A stretch of 33,018 nucleotides of DNA from JANWHZ01 sp041487535. Its GTDB lineage: Bacteria; Patescibacteriota; Saccharimonadia; Saccharimonadales; UBA4665. Made by a program: the position numbers and the translations under genes. The notes beneath the pieces were generated by a model. That model was not told the origin of the DNA and made no database searches. It saw only the letters and a list, made by a program, of their open reading frames with translations. Below, in pieces: positions 7,174 through 14,284 of this stretch; position 1 is the stretch's first letter, and each line of letters opens with the position of its first letter. The DNA lies in NCBI GenBank assembly GCA_041487535.1, contig JBGPNM010000007.1, forward strand, positions 1 through 33,018. The letters are read 5' to 3'.

Positions 7174-10100
7174 ATGGAAAAACAAGACGACCTCGAATCG
7201 GCAGTTGATGCTTCTAATAAGCAAGAAGCAACAGATAAGCCGGCAGAAAGTAACGAAACCGGCATCGTTATAAGTTCAGATACTAAAAGCACTGAGGATG
7301 GGTCAACGTCGCAAAAGGAGAACGATCAGCCTGCCGCAGTTACTGAGGTGCCAAAAAAGAAGCGGTTCCGTATCAGTTTCAAGCCAGAGCGGATGTTTCC
7401 CGGTTTTATCCGAAGAAAACTTGGGAAATATGCACGTGCAACCGCAATAATTATTATATTGCTGGTAATAAGTGGCGGCACTGCAGCGGCATTTTATGCC
7501 ATGGCACCCCAAAAGACTACCCCGCCAAGAAAAGTATTCGCGCACGCCGCCGTGCCGTTTCAAATCATTCAGACCTCGCCGGGCGATAATGCCTCGGACG
7601 TTGATGTCCAGACAAAAATCAAAATAGATTTCAACCGACCGGTTACGCCAAGCCGGTTAGAGAATGAGTTTTTCGCTTCGCCTACGCTGACGGGCACCTT
7701 TACCGCAGGAGCGACGAATAAGGAAGTCGTGTTCACGCCGAACGTGCCAATCCAAGAAGGCAGCGTCATTAAGATAATGGTACACGGCGAATTTCAGAGC
7801 AATGACGGCAGCAAGCTGGGCGGCGACTATTCGTTTAGCTATGCGACGACCATACCGTCTTACGGCGTGCTGTTTCAGAAGGATGACGGCTACTCAATCG
7901 CAAAACTGGCGAGCGGTAAAACCGGCACCGTGCAGCACTTTAAGCTACAAGTCGGCAAGGACGTGAACCCGAAAGGCACGATTACGGTGTACAAGGCGTC
8001 GCTTCAAAATGTGCTGCAATCTTTGACGTATCATGATGTCACGACCGCAGAAGGCGGGTATACGTACCCCGACTTTATAGATAAAACGGTTGGCACCGAT
8101 GGCTTGACGCAGGTCAGCAGCCACGCGGGGCTCAAGGACGGCGCGAGCTTTGACATAAACCAGAAAACCGGTATCTACCTAGTCGCTGCTACCAGCAACG
8201 GCAAACAGTCCGGCTGGATGTGGGTAGTATTTAATGATAACGGCCTTATGGTACGGCAAGATAGCCGGAAGCTTGTGCTGGCGATGCAGGGCTTAGACAA
8301 CAGTGCAGTTACGTCTGAGGCAGCCATAACAGTGTATAACCTCAAAGATTCAATCCGGACGCTAAAACAAGACAGCGTTACAGGGGTCAAGGAGATCCCG
8401 ATTGATTACGAAGGCTCAACCGACCTGGTAGTAGCAACAATCGGTGACGACACCATGATTACGCCGGTTTCAATACTAGAAAGTCTGGCCGATGTCCGCT
8501 CTGACCTCGGCAAGAGCGTACACTCTATCTATGGCCTGACCGACCGTCCGACGTATCAGGCGGGCGATACGGTCAAATACGCCGGCTTCATCCGGCTCGA
8601 TAACGACGCGCAGTATCAGTTGGCGGGGGAGAGTTCTGTAGATTTATTCGTCGCAGATCCGACCAACCCCGACAAACACCTTGCCGACATTACAGCGGAC
8701 ATCAGCGGCGGCGGGGTATTCAGCGGAAGTTTCAGCCTCGGCAACAGCTACTCGCCGGATAAGCAGAACCATGAGTTCGCGTTGTACGCGTATGACGATA
8801 GGTCCCACACCAACCGCATCGCTGTCTCTACGTTTATCGTGTCTGGGAAACAGTTGCCCCAGTACAATTTCAATGTCAAATTTGATAAGAAGGAATACCT
8901 GGCCAACCAGACTGTCTTGGGGCAAGTTACCGCCACGACAGCGGACGGAAAGCCGCTCGCCAATACGACGGCAACCTATAACATATATTCCAAAGATTAT
9001 TACGAGAACGATCCGAGCGGCAATCTCGCATCACTCGGCTACGAAGGCGCAGGAGTCGGCGCGCAAGATGCGACGCTGAATCTGGACGCCAACGGCCATG
9101 CGTCTATTCCGATTGATTTGACGCAGCTGCAGAGCGGCTCCAGCCACGTTGTAACCGTACGGGTCAGCAAGAAAGATGCGAATGACCTGACCGGATCGGG
9201 CGGGGCTTCGGCAGTCATCCATCAAGGTGATGCGAAGGTCCAGTTCGGAACGGGAAGAACTGAATTTAATAAAGGGGAAGAACTTTTCAGCCGAGTGTAC
9301 GTGAGCACATTGGACGGCACGCCGTACGCCAACGGCACGCTGAATTACCGCTTTGCCACGTCGTCCTACAACTCATCCACTCAAAAGTATGACGAAAAAG
9401 TGGTCGCAACCGGCAGTACGCAAACCGATAGTTCAGGCTATGCAGCCATACACCAATCCGTTGATGCGGGCGACATCGGCTACGTAAGCCTGATCGTTAC
9501 CGCAAAGGATGAAAACGGTTTGGCTGTAGAGGCCAGGACTGGCCTGACTATTTTGCAGGGCACCGGTCCGATCGTGCACAGCGATCTTGTGCTGAGCGGG
9601 TTGGATGTCAGCGGCAGCAGCGGCATAACGACTGTAGGCGACACGTTAAGCCTGACGATTACAGCGCCGCAGGATATGACAGTGCTGGCCACCCAGCAGC
9701 GCGGCTTGATCTATAAGTACGAGCTGCTGACGCTGAAACAGGGCGCCAACAATTACCAGATAGACGTAACGCCGGCATTAGCGCCTTCATTTACGTTGTC
9801 ACTGAGCTATTTCCGGAACAGTGAATATCGTGACGAAGGCACATCATTTACGGTCAATGCGCCGCAACAACGGGCAGCGCTGTCCGTCACCGCCGATAAA
9901 CAGCAGTATGCAGCGAACGACGCAGCCGAACTAACCATTTCCGCTAAGGGCCATGACGGGAGCTCGCTGGCTACGAACCTAATCGTTGGCATAGTCAGCG
10001 ATTCGGCATACAGTCTAAGTGACATTGTTGCGCCCGACATGTACACATCCCTGTACGGCTTCCGGGAGCTTACTACTAGCTCATCGTCCTCGCTGGTGGG

Positions 10101-10329
10101 CATCGGCTTTGGCGGCGGCGGGAAATGCGGCGGCAGCGGCGACAACACCGTCCAGCTTGCCAATAGGACCGGCAGGCTACTCTATTGGAATGCGGCGTTG
10201 GTAACCGGTACTGACGGACAATCCAAGGTGCGCGTAACGCTTCCAGCCGGCGCTTGGAGAGTATATGTATACTCGGAAAGCAACGATTCCGCCGTAGGCA
10301 GCGCCGAAGCCACCATAACCTCGCAATGA
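7174..10329 (+). CDS. membrane-anchored alpha-2-macroglobulin-like protein, no thioester domain
   Basis: A 1051-residue surface protein. Start ATG 7174 has AGGAG six bases upstream; GTG 7156 is also in frame but less well placed. It has a charged, Ser/Asp/Lys-rich cytoplasmic tail (about 1-85) and one membrane helix (about 88-112). A Big_5-type Ig domain follows (about 128-230: TSPGDNASDVDVQTKIKIDF). Macroglobulin domains come next, with the MG2-like LTDRPTYQAGDTVKYAGFI near residue 455 and further modules near 570 and 695. The C-terminal part has DKQQYAANDAAELTISAKG and then YWNAALVTGTDGQSKVRVTLPAGAWRV, which matches the start of the A2M/ANA domain. The chain stops about 30 residues later. 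The CxEQ thioester domain and receptor domain are absent. A2M proteins trap proteases; this shortened form may be structural or inhibitory, which is an inference. Confidence 0.78.
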   Translation: MEKQDDLESAVDASNKQEATDKPAESNETGIVISSDTKSTEDGSTSQKENDQPAAVTEVPKKKRFRISFKPERMFPGFIRRKLGKYARATAIIIILLVISGGTAAAFYAMAPQKTTPPRKVFAHAAVPFQIIQTSPGDNASDVDVQTKIKIDFNRPVTPSRLENEFFASPTLTGTFTAGATNKEVVFTPNVPIQEGSVIKIMVHGEFQSNDGSKLGGDYSFSYATTIPSYGVLFQKDDGYSIAKLASGKTGTVQHFKLQVGKDVNPKGTITVYKASLQNVLQSLTYHDVTTAEGGYTYPDFIDKTVGTDGLTQVSSHAGLKDGASFDINQKTGIYLVAATSNGKQSGWMWVVFNDNGLMVRQDSRKLVLAMQGLDNSAVTSEAAITVYNLKDSIRTLKQDSVTGVKEIPIDYEGSTDLVVATIGDDTMITPVSILESLADVRSDLGKSVHSIYGLTDRPTYQAGDTVKYAGFIRLDNDAQYQLAGESSVDLFVADPTNPDKHLADITADISGGGVFSGSFSLGNSYSPDKQNHEFALYAYDDRSHTNRIAVSTFIVSGKQLPQYNFNVKFDKKEYLANQTVLGQVTATTADGKPLANTTATYNIYSKDYYENDPSGNLASLGYEGAGVGAQDATLNLDANGHASIPIDLTQLQSGSSHVVTVRVSKKDANDLTGSGGASAVIHQGDAKVQFGTGRTEFNKGEELFSRVYVSTLDGTPYANGTLNYRFATSSYNSSTQKYDEKVVATGSTQTDSSGYAAIHQSVDAGDIGYVSLIVTAKDENGLAVEARTGLTILQGTGPIVHSDLVLSGLDVSGSSGITTVGDTLSLTITAPQDMTVLATQQRGLIYKYELLTLKQGANNYQIDVTPALAPSFTLSLSYFRNSEYRDEGTSFTVNAPQQRAALSVTADKQQYAANDAAELTISAKGHDGSSLATNLIVGIVSDSAYSLSDIVAPDMYTSLYGFRELTTSSSSSLVGIGFGGGGKCGGSGDNTVQLANRTGRLLYWNAALVTGTDGQSKVRVTLPAGAWRVYVYSESNDSAVGSAEATITSQ

Positions 10330-10368
10330 GCCTGCAGGGTGAACCTTACGCGACACTAGTGCAACTAA

Positions 10369-10430
10369 ATTACGACAAAATTCTGGGCTTTTATAGTTTG
10401 AGTCTCAACTAGAAGGGCACTTGTCGTAAT
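10369..10430. repeat. 10-bp inverted repeat in convergent gap
   Basis: ATTACGACAA (10369-10378) and TTGTCGTAAT (10421-10430) are perfect complements separated by 42 bases. The spacer holds a small TTGAGTCTCAA palindrome. The element sits between the convergent macroglobulin-like and Ham1 genes. It may be a bidirectional terminator with a large loop or the ends of a decayed small element. Confidence 0.4.
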
Positions 10431-10453
10431 GTTATGCCGCAAGGTTCTCAACG

Positions 10454-11032
10454 CTAGCCTATATATTGCAGAAACTGCTTCATGACATCATCATCGTTGA
10501 GTGCTTGCAAGTACGTCTCCCATTGTTTGTCAGTATATTCAGCTAAGCTCTTTCCAGGCAAGGTTTTGTACCCGTAGATGTACAGCAGTTCGTTCCAACC
10601 ACGTAGGTTGTCACCTCTTGGTTCGTCGATCAGGAATCCTTCTTCTTTGGTCTGGAAATAGGCGTCATCCCTGCCGTCGTGGTAGCCGAGCGAAGTGATG
10701 AAATCACCCCGCCGGTCTTCTTTCCCGGCCATAAGCTTGATGAGCCCCTCTGTGCCGATGGTCTCAAGCGTAAACTTCAGCATCGGACCAGGGTAGCCGC
10801 CGAGAGTATGGATATTGAACCCGCGGTCATCGACGAGTACCTTTTTACCCGGTAATAGCTTCTTGGCCTGCTCAATCTTATGCTCGATGATCGCCATGCC
10901 GTCGGTTGACTGCGGCTCAATCAGCTCTGCTTCGTATTTGACAAGTTTATTGCCCCTGCCGTTGATTACGGCGCTGAATTCCTCGAGCTTTCGCTTGTTT
11001 GTTGTTACGAAGTAAATGACATTGTTATTCAT
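10454..11032 (-). CDS. Ham1/RdgB-like non-canonical purine NTP pyrophosphatase
   Basis: A 192-residue house-cleaning enzyme that hydrolyses ITP/dITP/XTP to the monophosphate and keeps deaminated purines out of nucleic acids. The N-terminal VIYFVTTNKRKLEEF is the Ham1 T-x-N-x-x-K-x-x-E nucleotide/metal motif. LVDDRGFNIHTLGGYPGPML corresponds to the E/D-D-S-G-L...PG block but reads DDRG, an unusual variant of the usual DSG. I chose ATG 11032 because it gives the normal family length and places the first motif at residue 6. The frame stays open to a TTG at 11131, which would add 33 residues not expected for the family. No clear Shine-Dalgarno was seen. Confidence 0.75.
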   Translation of the reverse strand: MNNNVIYFVTTNKRKLEEFSAVINGRGNKLVKYEAELIEPQSTDGMAIIEHKIEQAKKLLPGKKVLVDDRGFNIHTLGGYPGPMLKFTLETIGTEGLIKLMAGKEDRRGDFITSLGYHDGRDDAYFQTKEEGFLIDEPRGDNLRGWNELLYIYGYKTLPGKSLAEYTDKQWETYLQALNDDDVMKQFLQYIG

Positions 11033-11207
11033 TGCCAGCTTTGCCCGCACGAACCGCTTATGATCATGTCCGGGCACTTTCACTTCAATAAGGTAGGCTG
11101 CCGTGATCAGGTGTTCGCTGCCAAATTCCAAATTAGCATGGATGTCTTAAAAAAACTAGCTCAATCTATTCGTCTGCAATTTAAATGTTAAAGAGGACTC
11201 ATAATAA

Positions 11208-11235
11208 CAAAAAAGACCTCTTAAGAAGTCTTTAA
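11208..11235 (-). terminator. intrinsic terminator on the minus strand
   Basis: Read on the minus strand, AAAGACTTCTTAAGAGGTCTTTTTTG forms a hairpin (AAAGAC.../...GTCTTT around CTTAAG) followed by a run of six U. No annotated minus-strand gene lies immediately upstream of it: the gtrA-like gene to the right is on the plus strand. It therefore implies a short minus-strand transcript arising in about 11236-11430. Confidence 0.5.
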
Positions 11236-11426
11236 ACATAATCGGGATTGGGCTCAGTGGGCATCGAACCTTCAGACGATAAGAAGGTTAAACGCTGGCC
11301 GGTAAGCGTAGTCGGTGATTTCTTGCTGAAACTCTGTGATATTTGGGTATTTTTCGGATCGTCACTGCCGTTCCTCGACACTGGCGGTATCAGGGGGTAT
11401 ACTACAAACAAAAGCAGAACAAACAC
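11236..11426. other. intergenic stretch with hairpins, possible small RNA on minus strand
   Basis: The 394 bases between the Ham1 start and the GtrA start contain no convincing protein gene. They hold AACCTTC/GAAGGTT (11268-11290), ACGCT/AGCGT (11292-11309) and a minus-strand GGTTCGATGCCCAC that looks like a tRNA T-loop. The 5-bp T-stem does not pair, however, and no matching acceptor strand exists, so a tRNA is not supported. With the terminator at 11208 a minus-strand small RNA is possible. A plus-strand TATACT (11398-11403) could be the -10 of the next operon. Confidence 0.3.
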
Positions 11427-11894
11427 ATGACTCGAAAACAGCATAGGTCCAGCAAAAGACAGCCGAACGACCACTGGCTGAAACGCCGTATTATCCAGGC
11501 TGTCGAGTATATTGTGAGCGGCGATGTGTACTTTATTTCAGGCTACGCCATGTTTGCGCTGCTATGGTCGGCCCTCGGCTGGTCGCTCTTTTGGGCGAAG
11601 ATAAGCTCTAGCTTTTTCGGCTGGCTGGTCAATTACCTGTTGCAGCGCTATTGGGTATTCGGGAAGGGCATACGCAAATCGAAGCAAGTACGGGTGACGC
11701 GCCGCTACATGCTGATTACCCTAGTAGACTTCCTGCTCGACTACCTGATCGTCGCCGGCCTGCGCCACGAGGGTATCAGTCCGTACATCGGTCAGTTTAT
11801 CTCGGCCGGGTTCTTCACCTTCTGGAATTATGCCTGGTACCGGCTGTGGGTGTTCCCATCCAGGAAACAGCGGGCGGTGCATGGAAGAGCCTAG
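11427..11894 (+). CDS. GtrA-like membrane protein
   Basis: A 155-residue protein with four predicted membrane helices after a basic N-terminus. The pattern fits GtrA: a first helix starting near YIVSGDVYFISGYAMFALLW, then FGWLVNYLLQRYWVF (compare the family's N-x-x-x-N-R-x-W-V-F), and a last helix ending in FWNYAWYRLWVF. GtrA proteins are thought to help translocate polyprenyl-linked sugars or act beside GT2 enzymes. ATG 11427 was chosen because the upstream extension overlaps the likely promoter. The LexA-like gene follows directly: its start ATG 11896 is one base beyond this stop. Confidence 0.72.
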   Translation: MTRKQHRSSKRQPNDHWLKRRIIQAVEYIVSGDVYFISGYAMFALLWSALGWSLFWAKISSSFFGWLVNYLLQRYWVFGKGIRKSKQVRVTRRYMLITLVDFLLDYLIVAGLRHEGISPYIGQFISAGFFTFWNYAWYRLWVFPSRKQRAVHGRA

Positions 11895-11895
11895 G

Positions 11896-12342
11896 ATGAT
11901 CCGGCCGACGAAGAAGCAGCGCGAGCTGCTAACCTTTATCGGCGCATTTATCGCCGAGCATGGCTACAGTCCCAGCTACCGCGAGATTATGGCCGGGCTG
12001 GATTATACCTCCGTGGCAACCGTAGCGCTGCATGTCAACAGCCTGATTAAGCGCGGCCATTTGCGCAAGCGGGATTTTTCCGCGCGGTCACTTGAGCTTG
12101 TAAATCCGCTGGAATCGCCAAGTATAACAACCAATCAGGTATTACCGAACGAGGAGAAATGGCTGGTTGATAAAACTGAACACGCTTTCCGTCAAGCAGA
12201 GCAGGGGTCGGCAGAGATGATGGCGCCCCAGCTGCCCAGCCTGTACGTGTTGGTGGAAGCGCTGAGCATTCTGGGCGTGGAAGCGGCTGCCCAGAGCTTT
12301 CGGCCGCGGCTGGCCGCCCTGAAGCGCCAAGCGGGCCATTAG
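11896..12342 (+). CDS. LexA-type winged-helix DNA-binding protein without protease domain
   Basis: A 148-residue protein. Residues about 1-65 are a LexA N-terminal domain: RPTKKQRELLTFIGAFIAEHGYSPSYREIM, then a recognition helix TSVATVALHVNSLIKRGHLRKR, then ARSLELV. The remaining 80 residues (helical, Glu/Ala/Leu-rich) do not resemble the S24 autoprotease: the Ala-Gly cleavage site and the Ser/Lys dyad are missing. It is therefore probably a repressor without RecA-stimulated self-cleavage. GGAAGA lies seven bases before ATG 11896; an in-frame ATG at 11881 lacks such a site. It is likely co-transcribed with the GtrA-like gene. Confidence 0.72.
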   Translation: MIRPTKKQRELLTFIGAFIAEHGYSPSYREIMAGLDYTSVATVALHVNSLIKRGHLRKRDFSARSLELVNPLESPSITTNQVLPNEEKWLVDKTEHAFRQAEQGSAEMMAPQLPSLYVLVEALSILGVEAAAQSFRPRLAALKRQAGH

Positions 12343-12346
12343 GGGA

Positions 12347-12352
12347 GTATAA
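12347..12352 (+). promoter_or_regulatory. -10 box TATAAT
   Basis: A consensus TATAAT four bases after the LexA-like stop and 22 bases before ATG 12375. It would give a short leader for the anchored protein gene. Confidence 0.45.
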
Positions 12353-12374
12353 TCATAAACGGGATAGAATTGCC

Positions 12375-13052
12375 ATGTACCGTTTCGGCCATCAAATCAG
12401 ACACCGTTACTGGCCGTACTTGCTTGCCGGCATACTGATTGTCAGCGGTGTAGCGGCAGGGGTTGTCATTGCCCGCCGAACATTTCAGCCCCAGACTTCG
12501 CTAACGCAAGCTCCTATGGTTGTCCGGCATGTTTCTGAGCGTGAAACCGTCACGCAGCATATTACGAAGAGCGTATTTACCATCGATCTGCCCGCCAGCT
12601 GGCGTTCAATACCGGCACCTGCCACTACCGCTAACGGTTTTAGTTGGCAGGGTACCAAAGGTGACGAGGCGGCCCTCCGGCTGGATGTGTATATCGACCG
12701 GTTGCCGCAATCGCTGGCCGTCAACCGCTTGCTGCCGGTGCAAAGCGCGGGCAGCGGCTTGGATATTACGTGGGACGTTTCCGAAAACTGCACCAACTTT
12801 ACTGACAAGACACCTCAGTCTGCCAGGACTGGCACAGCCCCGGCCAAGTGGCACGATGTCAGTTTTATCTGCGACATGGGCAACTACGAGCGTGCCGTGG
12901 CTGCCACGGGGTCTGCGGAAGGTATAAATACCGTTAGCGTTACCGGACCGCAGACGGGTAGTCACCGCGTCATGCTTGTGTTTACGGACAATAATATAAG
13001 TCCGGATTTCTCGGTCTTTACGCAAATGGTGCGCAGCTTCCGCGCGCGCTAA
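12375..13052 (+). CDS. hypothetical protein with N-terminal membrane anchor
   Basis: A 225-residue protein with a basic N-terminus and one hydrophobic helix at about 14-34 (YWPYLLAGILIVSGVAAGVV), so the rest should be outside the cell. The exported part starts with VFTIDLPASW and ends with FTQMVRSFRAR, the layout of PsbP/DUF-type lipoprotein-like domains in which a LPxxW strand opens and an F...ML.SF helix closes the fold. Two Cys (in SENCTNF and SFICDMG) could form a disulfide, in keeping with the DsbA-like protein in this window. No specific family is recognised. A TATAAT lies 22 bases upstream. Confidence 0.65.
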   Translation: MYRFGHQIRHRYWPYLLAGILIVSGVAAGVVIARRTFQPQTSLTQAPMVVRHVSERETVTQHITKSVFTIDLPASWRSIPAPATTANGFSWQGTKGDEAALRLDVYIDRLPQSLAVNRLLPVQSAGSGLDITWDVSENCTNFTDKTPQSARTGTAPAKWHDVSFICDMGNYERAVAATGSAEGINTVSVTGPQTGSHRVMLVFTDNNISPDFSVFTQMVRSFRAR

Positions 13053-13119
13053 ACTGTACTCAAAACTACTATATCTAGTGTCTGGCACAACTGCTACACT
13101 ACTAAATACATTAACAATA

Positions 13120-13280
13120 TAACGCTGGAATCCCGTGCAAATCGGGAACTGTGCCGCAACGGTAAAGGTAATGAGACAAACCCTTGCAGGGTTTTTCTCA
13201 TCGCGCCGGGCGCGAAGTAAATTCGCGCTCGGGCTGCTCTTTTCCACGAAGGAAAAGGTTACGCCAAGTCCGATACAGCA
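13120..13280 (+). ncRNA. cobalamin riboswitch
   Basis: The aptamer core is recognisable by direct comparison with the Escherichia coli btuB leader as I recall it. GGAATCCCGTGCAAATCGGG (13127-13146) is followed by AACTGTGCCGCAACGGTAA, the conserved GGAATCC-GTG-AATC...CTG...CGCA-CGGTAA block. After two variable hairpins (13171-13202 and about 13207-13229) comes GCCAAGTCCGATACAGC (13263-13279), the B12-box-like 3' element equivalent to CCAAGCCCGAAGACCTGCC. The riboswitch lies 84 bases upstream of a DUF4430 gene. TGCTACACT (13092-13100) is a possible extended -10. It should sense a cobalamin. Confidence 0.9.
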
Positions 13281-13320
13281 AAACCTCACGATGTCTCGAG
13301 CAAGACCAGGACGGAAGTTT

Positions 13321-13369
13321 GCCCTTCCCTCTCCTTGCCGCGTGTCGGAGGTATGGAGGGGAAATGGGC
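13321..13369 (+). promoter_or_regulatory. Shine-Dalgarno-masking hairpin (riboswitch expression platform)
   Basis: GCCCTTCCCTCTCC (13321-13334) can pair with GGAGG...GGAGGGGAAATGGGC, which holds the Shine-Dalgarno and the ATG at 13364. It is positioned downstream of the aptamer and would hide the ribosome binding site. This points to translational control of the DUF4430 operon. The pairing is seen in the sequence; the ligand-dependent switch is inferred. Confidence 0.65.
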
Positions 13370-13744
13370 CGAGTAGCTCTAAGCAAAACAAAAATAATTG
13401 TACTGACGGTGGCCGCAGTGTGCGGTGTGACTGCCGGCGGGTTGGCGTACATGGCGGATACACGGCCTCATCACACGCCGCAAGTGGCTGTTACTGCGCC
13501 GCGCCGCCTTACAGACATACGCTACCGGGGTCAAGACGGCACGGACGCGCTGACGCTGCTCAGGCGGCGTGCGGCCATCCAGACCAAGCACTACTCCTTC
13601 GGTGATATGGTGGTATCCATCAACGGTGTGGCCGGGAACGGCCCGAAGTACTGGATATTTTATGTGAACGGGAAAGAGGCAAGTGTCGGCGCCGGCTCGT
13701 ATGTCACGAAGAGCGGCGATGTTCTGGAATGGCGATTGCAGTGA
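13364..13744 (+). CDS. DUF4430 (transcobalamin C-terminal-like) anchored protein
   Basis: A 126-residue exported protein: N-terminal hydrophobic segment (about 8-28, KIIVLTVAAVCGVTAGGLAY), then a DUF4430 domain. The domain shows GTDALTLLRRRA, VVSINGVAGNGPKYWIFYVNGKEA and SVGAGSYVTKSGDVLEW, the family's G-x-x-A-L-x-L-L, I-N-G, Y-W-x-F-Y-V-N-G and G-D-x-x-x-W/F blocks. The same fold caps the C-terminus of animal transcobalamin and intrinsic factor. Control by a cobalamin riboswitch supports a role in cobalamin capture at the surface. The start has GGAGGGG three bases upstream. Its end overlaps the next gene by 16 bases. Confidence 0.85.
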   Translation: MGRVALSKTKIIVLTVAAVCGVTAGGLAYMADTRPHHTPQVAVTAPRRLTDIRYRGQDGTDALTLLRRRAAIQTKHYSFGDMVVSINGVAGNGPKYWIFYVNGKEASVGAGSYVTKSGDVLEWRLQ

Positions 13745-14280
13745 GATCCGAGAAGTACGTTCGGTTGTATCTTGCGATTGTGCTGGTTTTCGCGGCTGCA
13801 GCGGCGCGGCTGCTGCCCCATCCGGCCAACTTTGCGCCGGTGACCGCCGTTGCGATATTCGGCGGGGCTGTATTGCCGCGAAAGCTGGCGGTATGGGTGC
13901 CGCTTGCCGCCATGCTGCTCTCCGACCTTGTTATCGGTTTCTACGATTACCGGGTCATGTTTGCCGTCTGGGCATCGTATGTGCTGATTGCGTTCGCCAG
14001 CAGCCGGTGGCTGGCCAGGCCTAGCTTCGCTAAGGGCGCACTCCTCACCGCCCTGTCCTCACTGTTCTTCTTCATTACTACTAATTTTGCCGTGTGGGCA
14101 AGCAGCGATATGTACGCCCACACCTGGCGCGGGCTGGCCGACTGCTATATCATGGCACTCCCCTTCTTCCGCAACACGTTCCTAAGCGACGCGCTCTATA
14201 CCGCTATCCTGTTCGGAACGTACGCGTTGGCTCGTGAAGCTGTTTTCAGGCTATATAATCCCCTGTCGCGAAAGGCCTGA
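13729..14280 (+). CDS. DUF6580 membrane protein, candidate cobalamin-uptake component
   Basis: A 183-residue membrane protein with about five to six helices. Family signatures are RLLPHPANFAPVTAVAIFGG near residue 27, LAAMLLSDLVIGFYDYR, FFFITTNFAVW, and LADCYIMALPFFRNTFLSDALY. This fits DUF6580, whose size and layout resemble ECF-transporter S components. The gene overlaps the DUF4430 gene by 16 bases (or by 4 if GTG 13741 is used), so the two are translated together behind the riboswitch. A substrate-binding membrane subunit for a corrinoid is the natural inference. No ATPase or T component is present here. Confidence 0.75.
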   Translation: MAIAVRSEKYVRLYLAIVLVFAAAAARLLPHPANFAPVTAVAIFGGAVLPRKLAVWVPLAAMLLSDLVIGFYDYRVMFAVWASYVLIAFASSRWLARPSFAKGALLTALSSLFFFITTNFAVWASSDMYAHTWRGLADCYIMALPFFRNTFLSDALYTAILFGTYALAREAVFRLYNPLSRKA

Positions 14281-14284
14281 TAGT

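Noticed and set aside
11240..11290. tRNA gene suggested by GGTTCGATGCCCAC on the minus strand
   Set aside because: The 5-bp T-stem does not pair, no complementary acceptor strand lies at tRNA distance, and no anticodon arm with a 7-base loop is present.
12606..13463. Minus-strand ORF of 285 codons
   Set aside because: It runs antisense through the anchored-protein gene, the cobalamin riboswitch and the DUF4430 start; it has no protein-family features.
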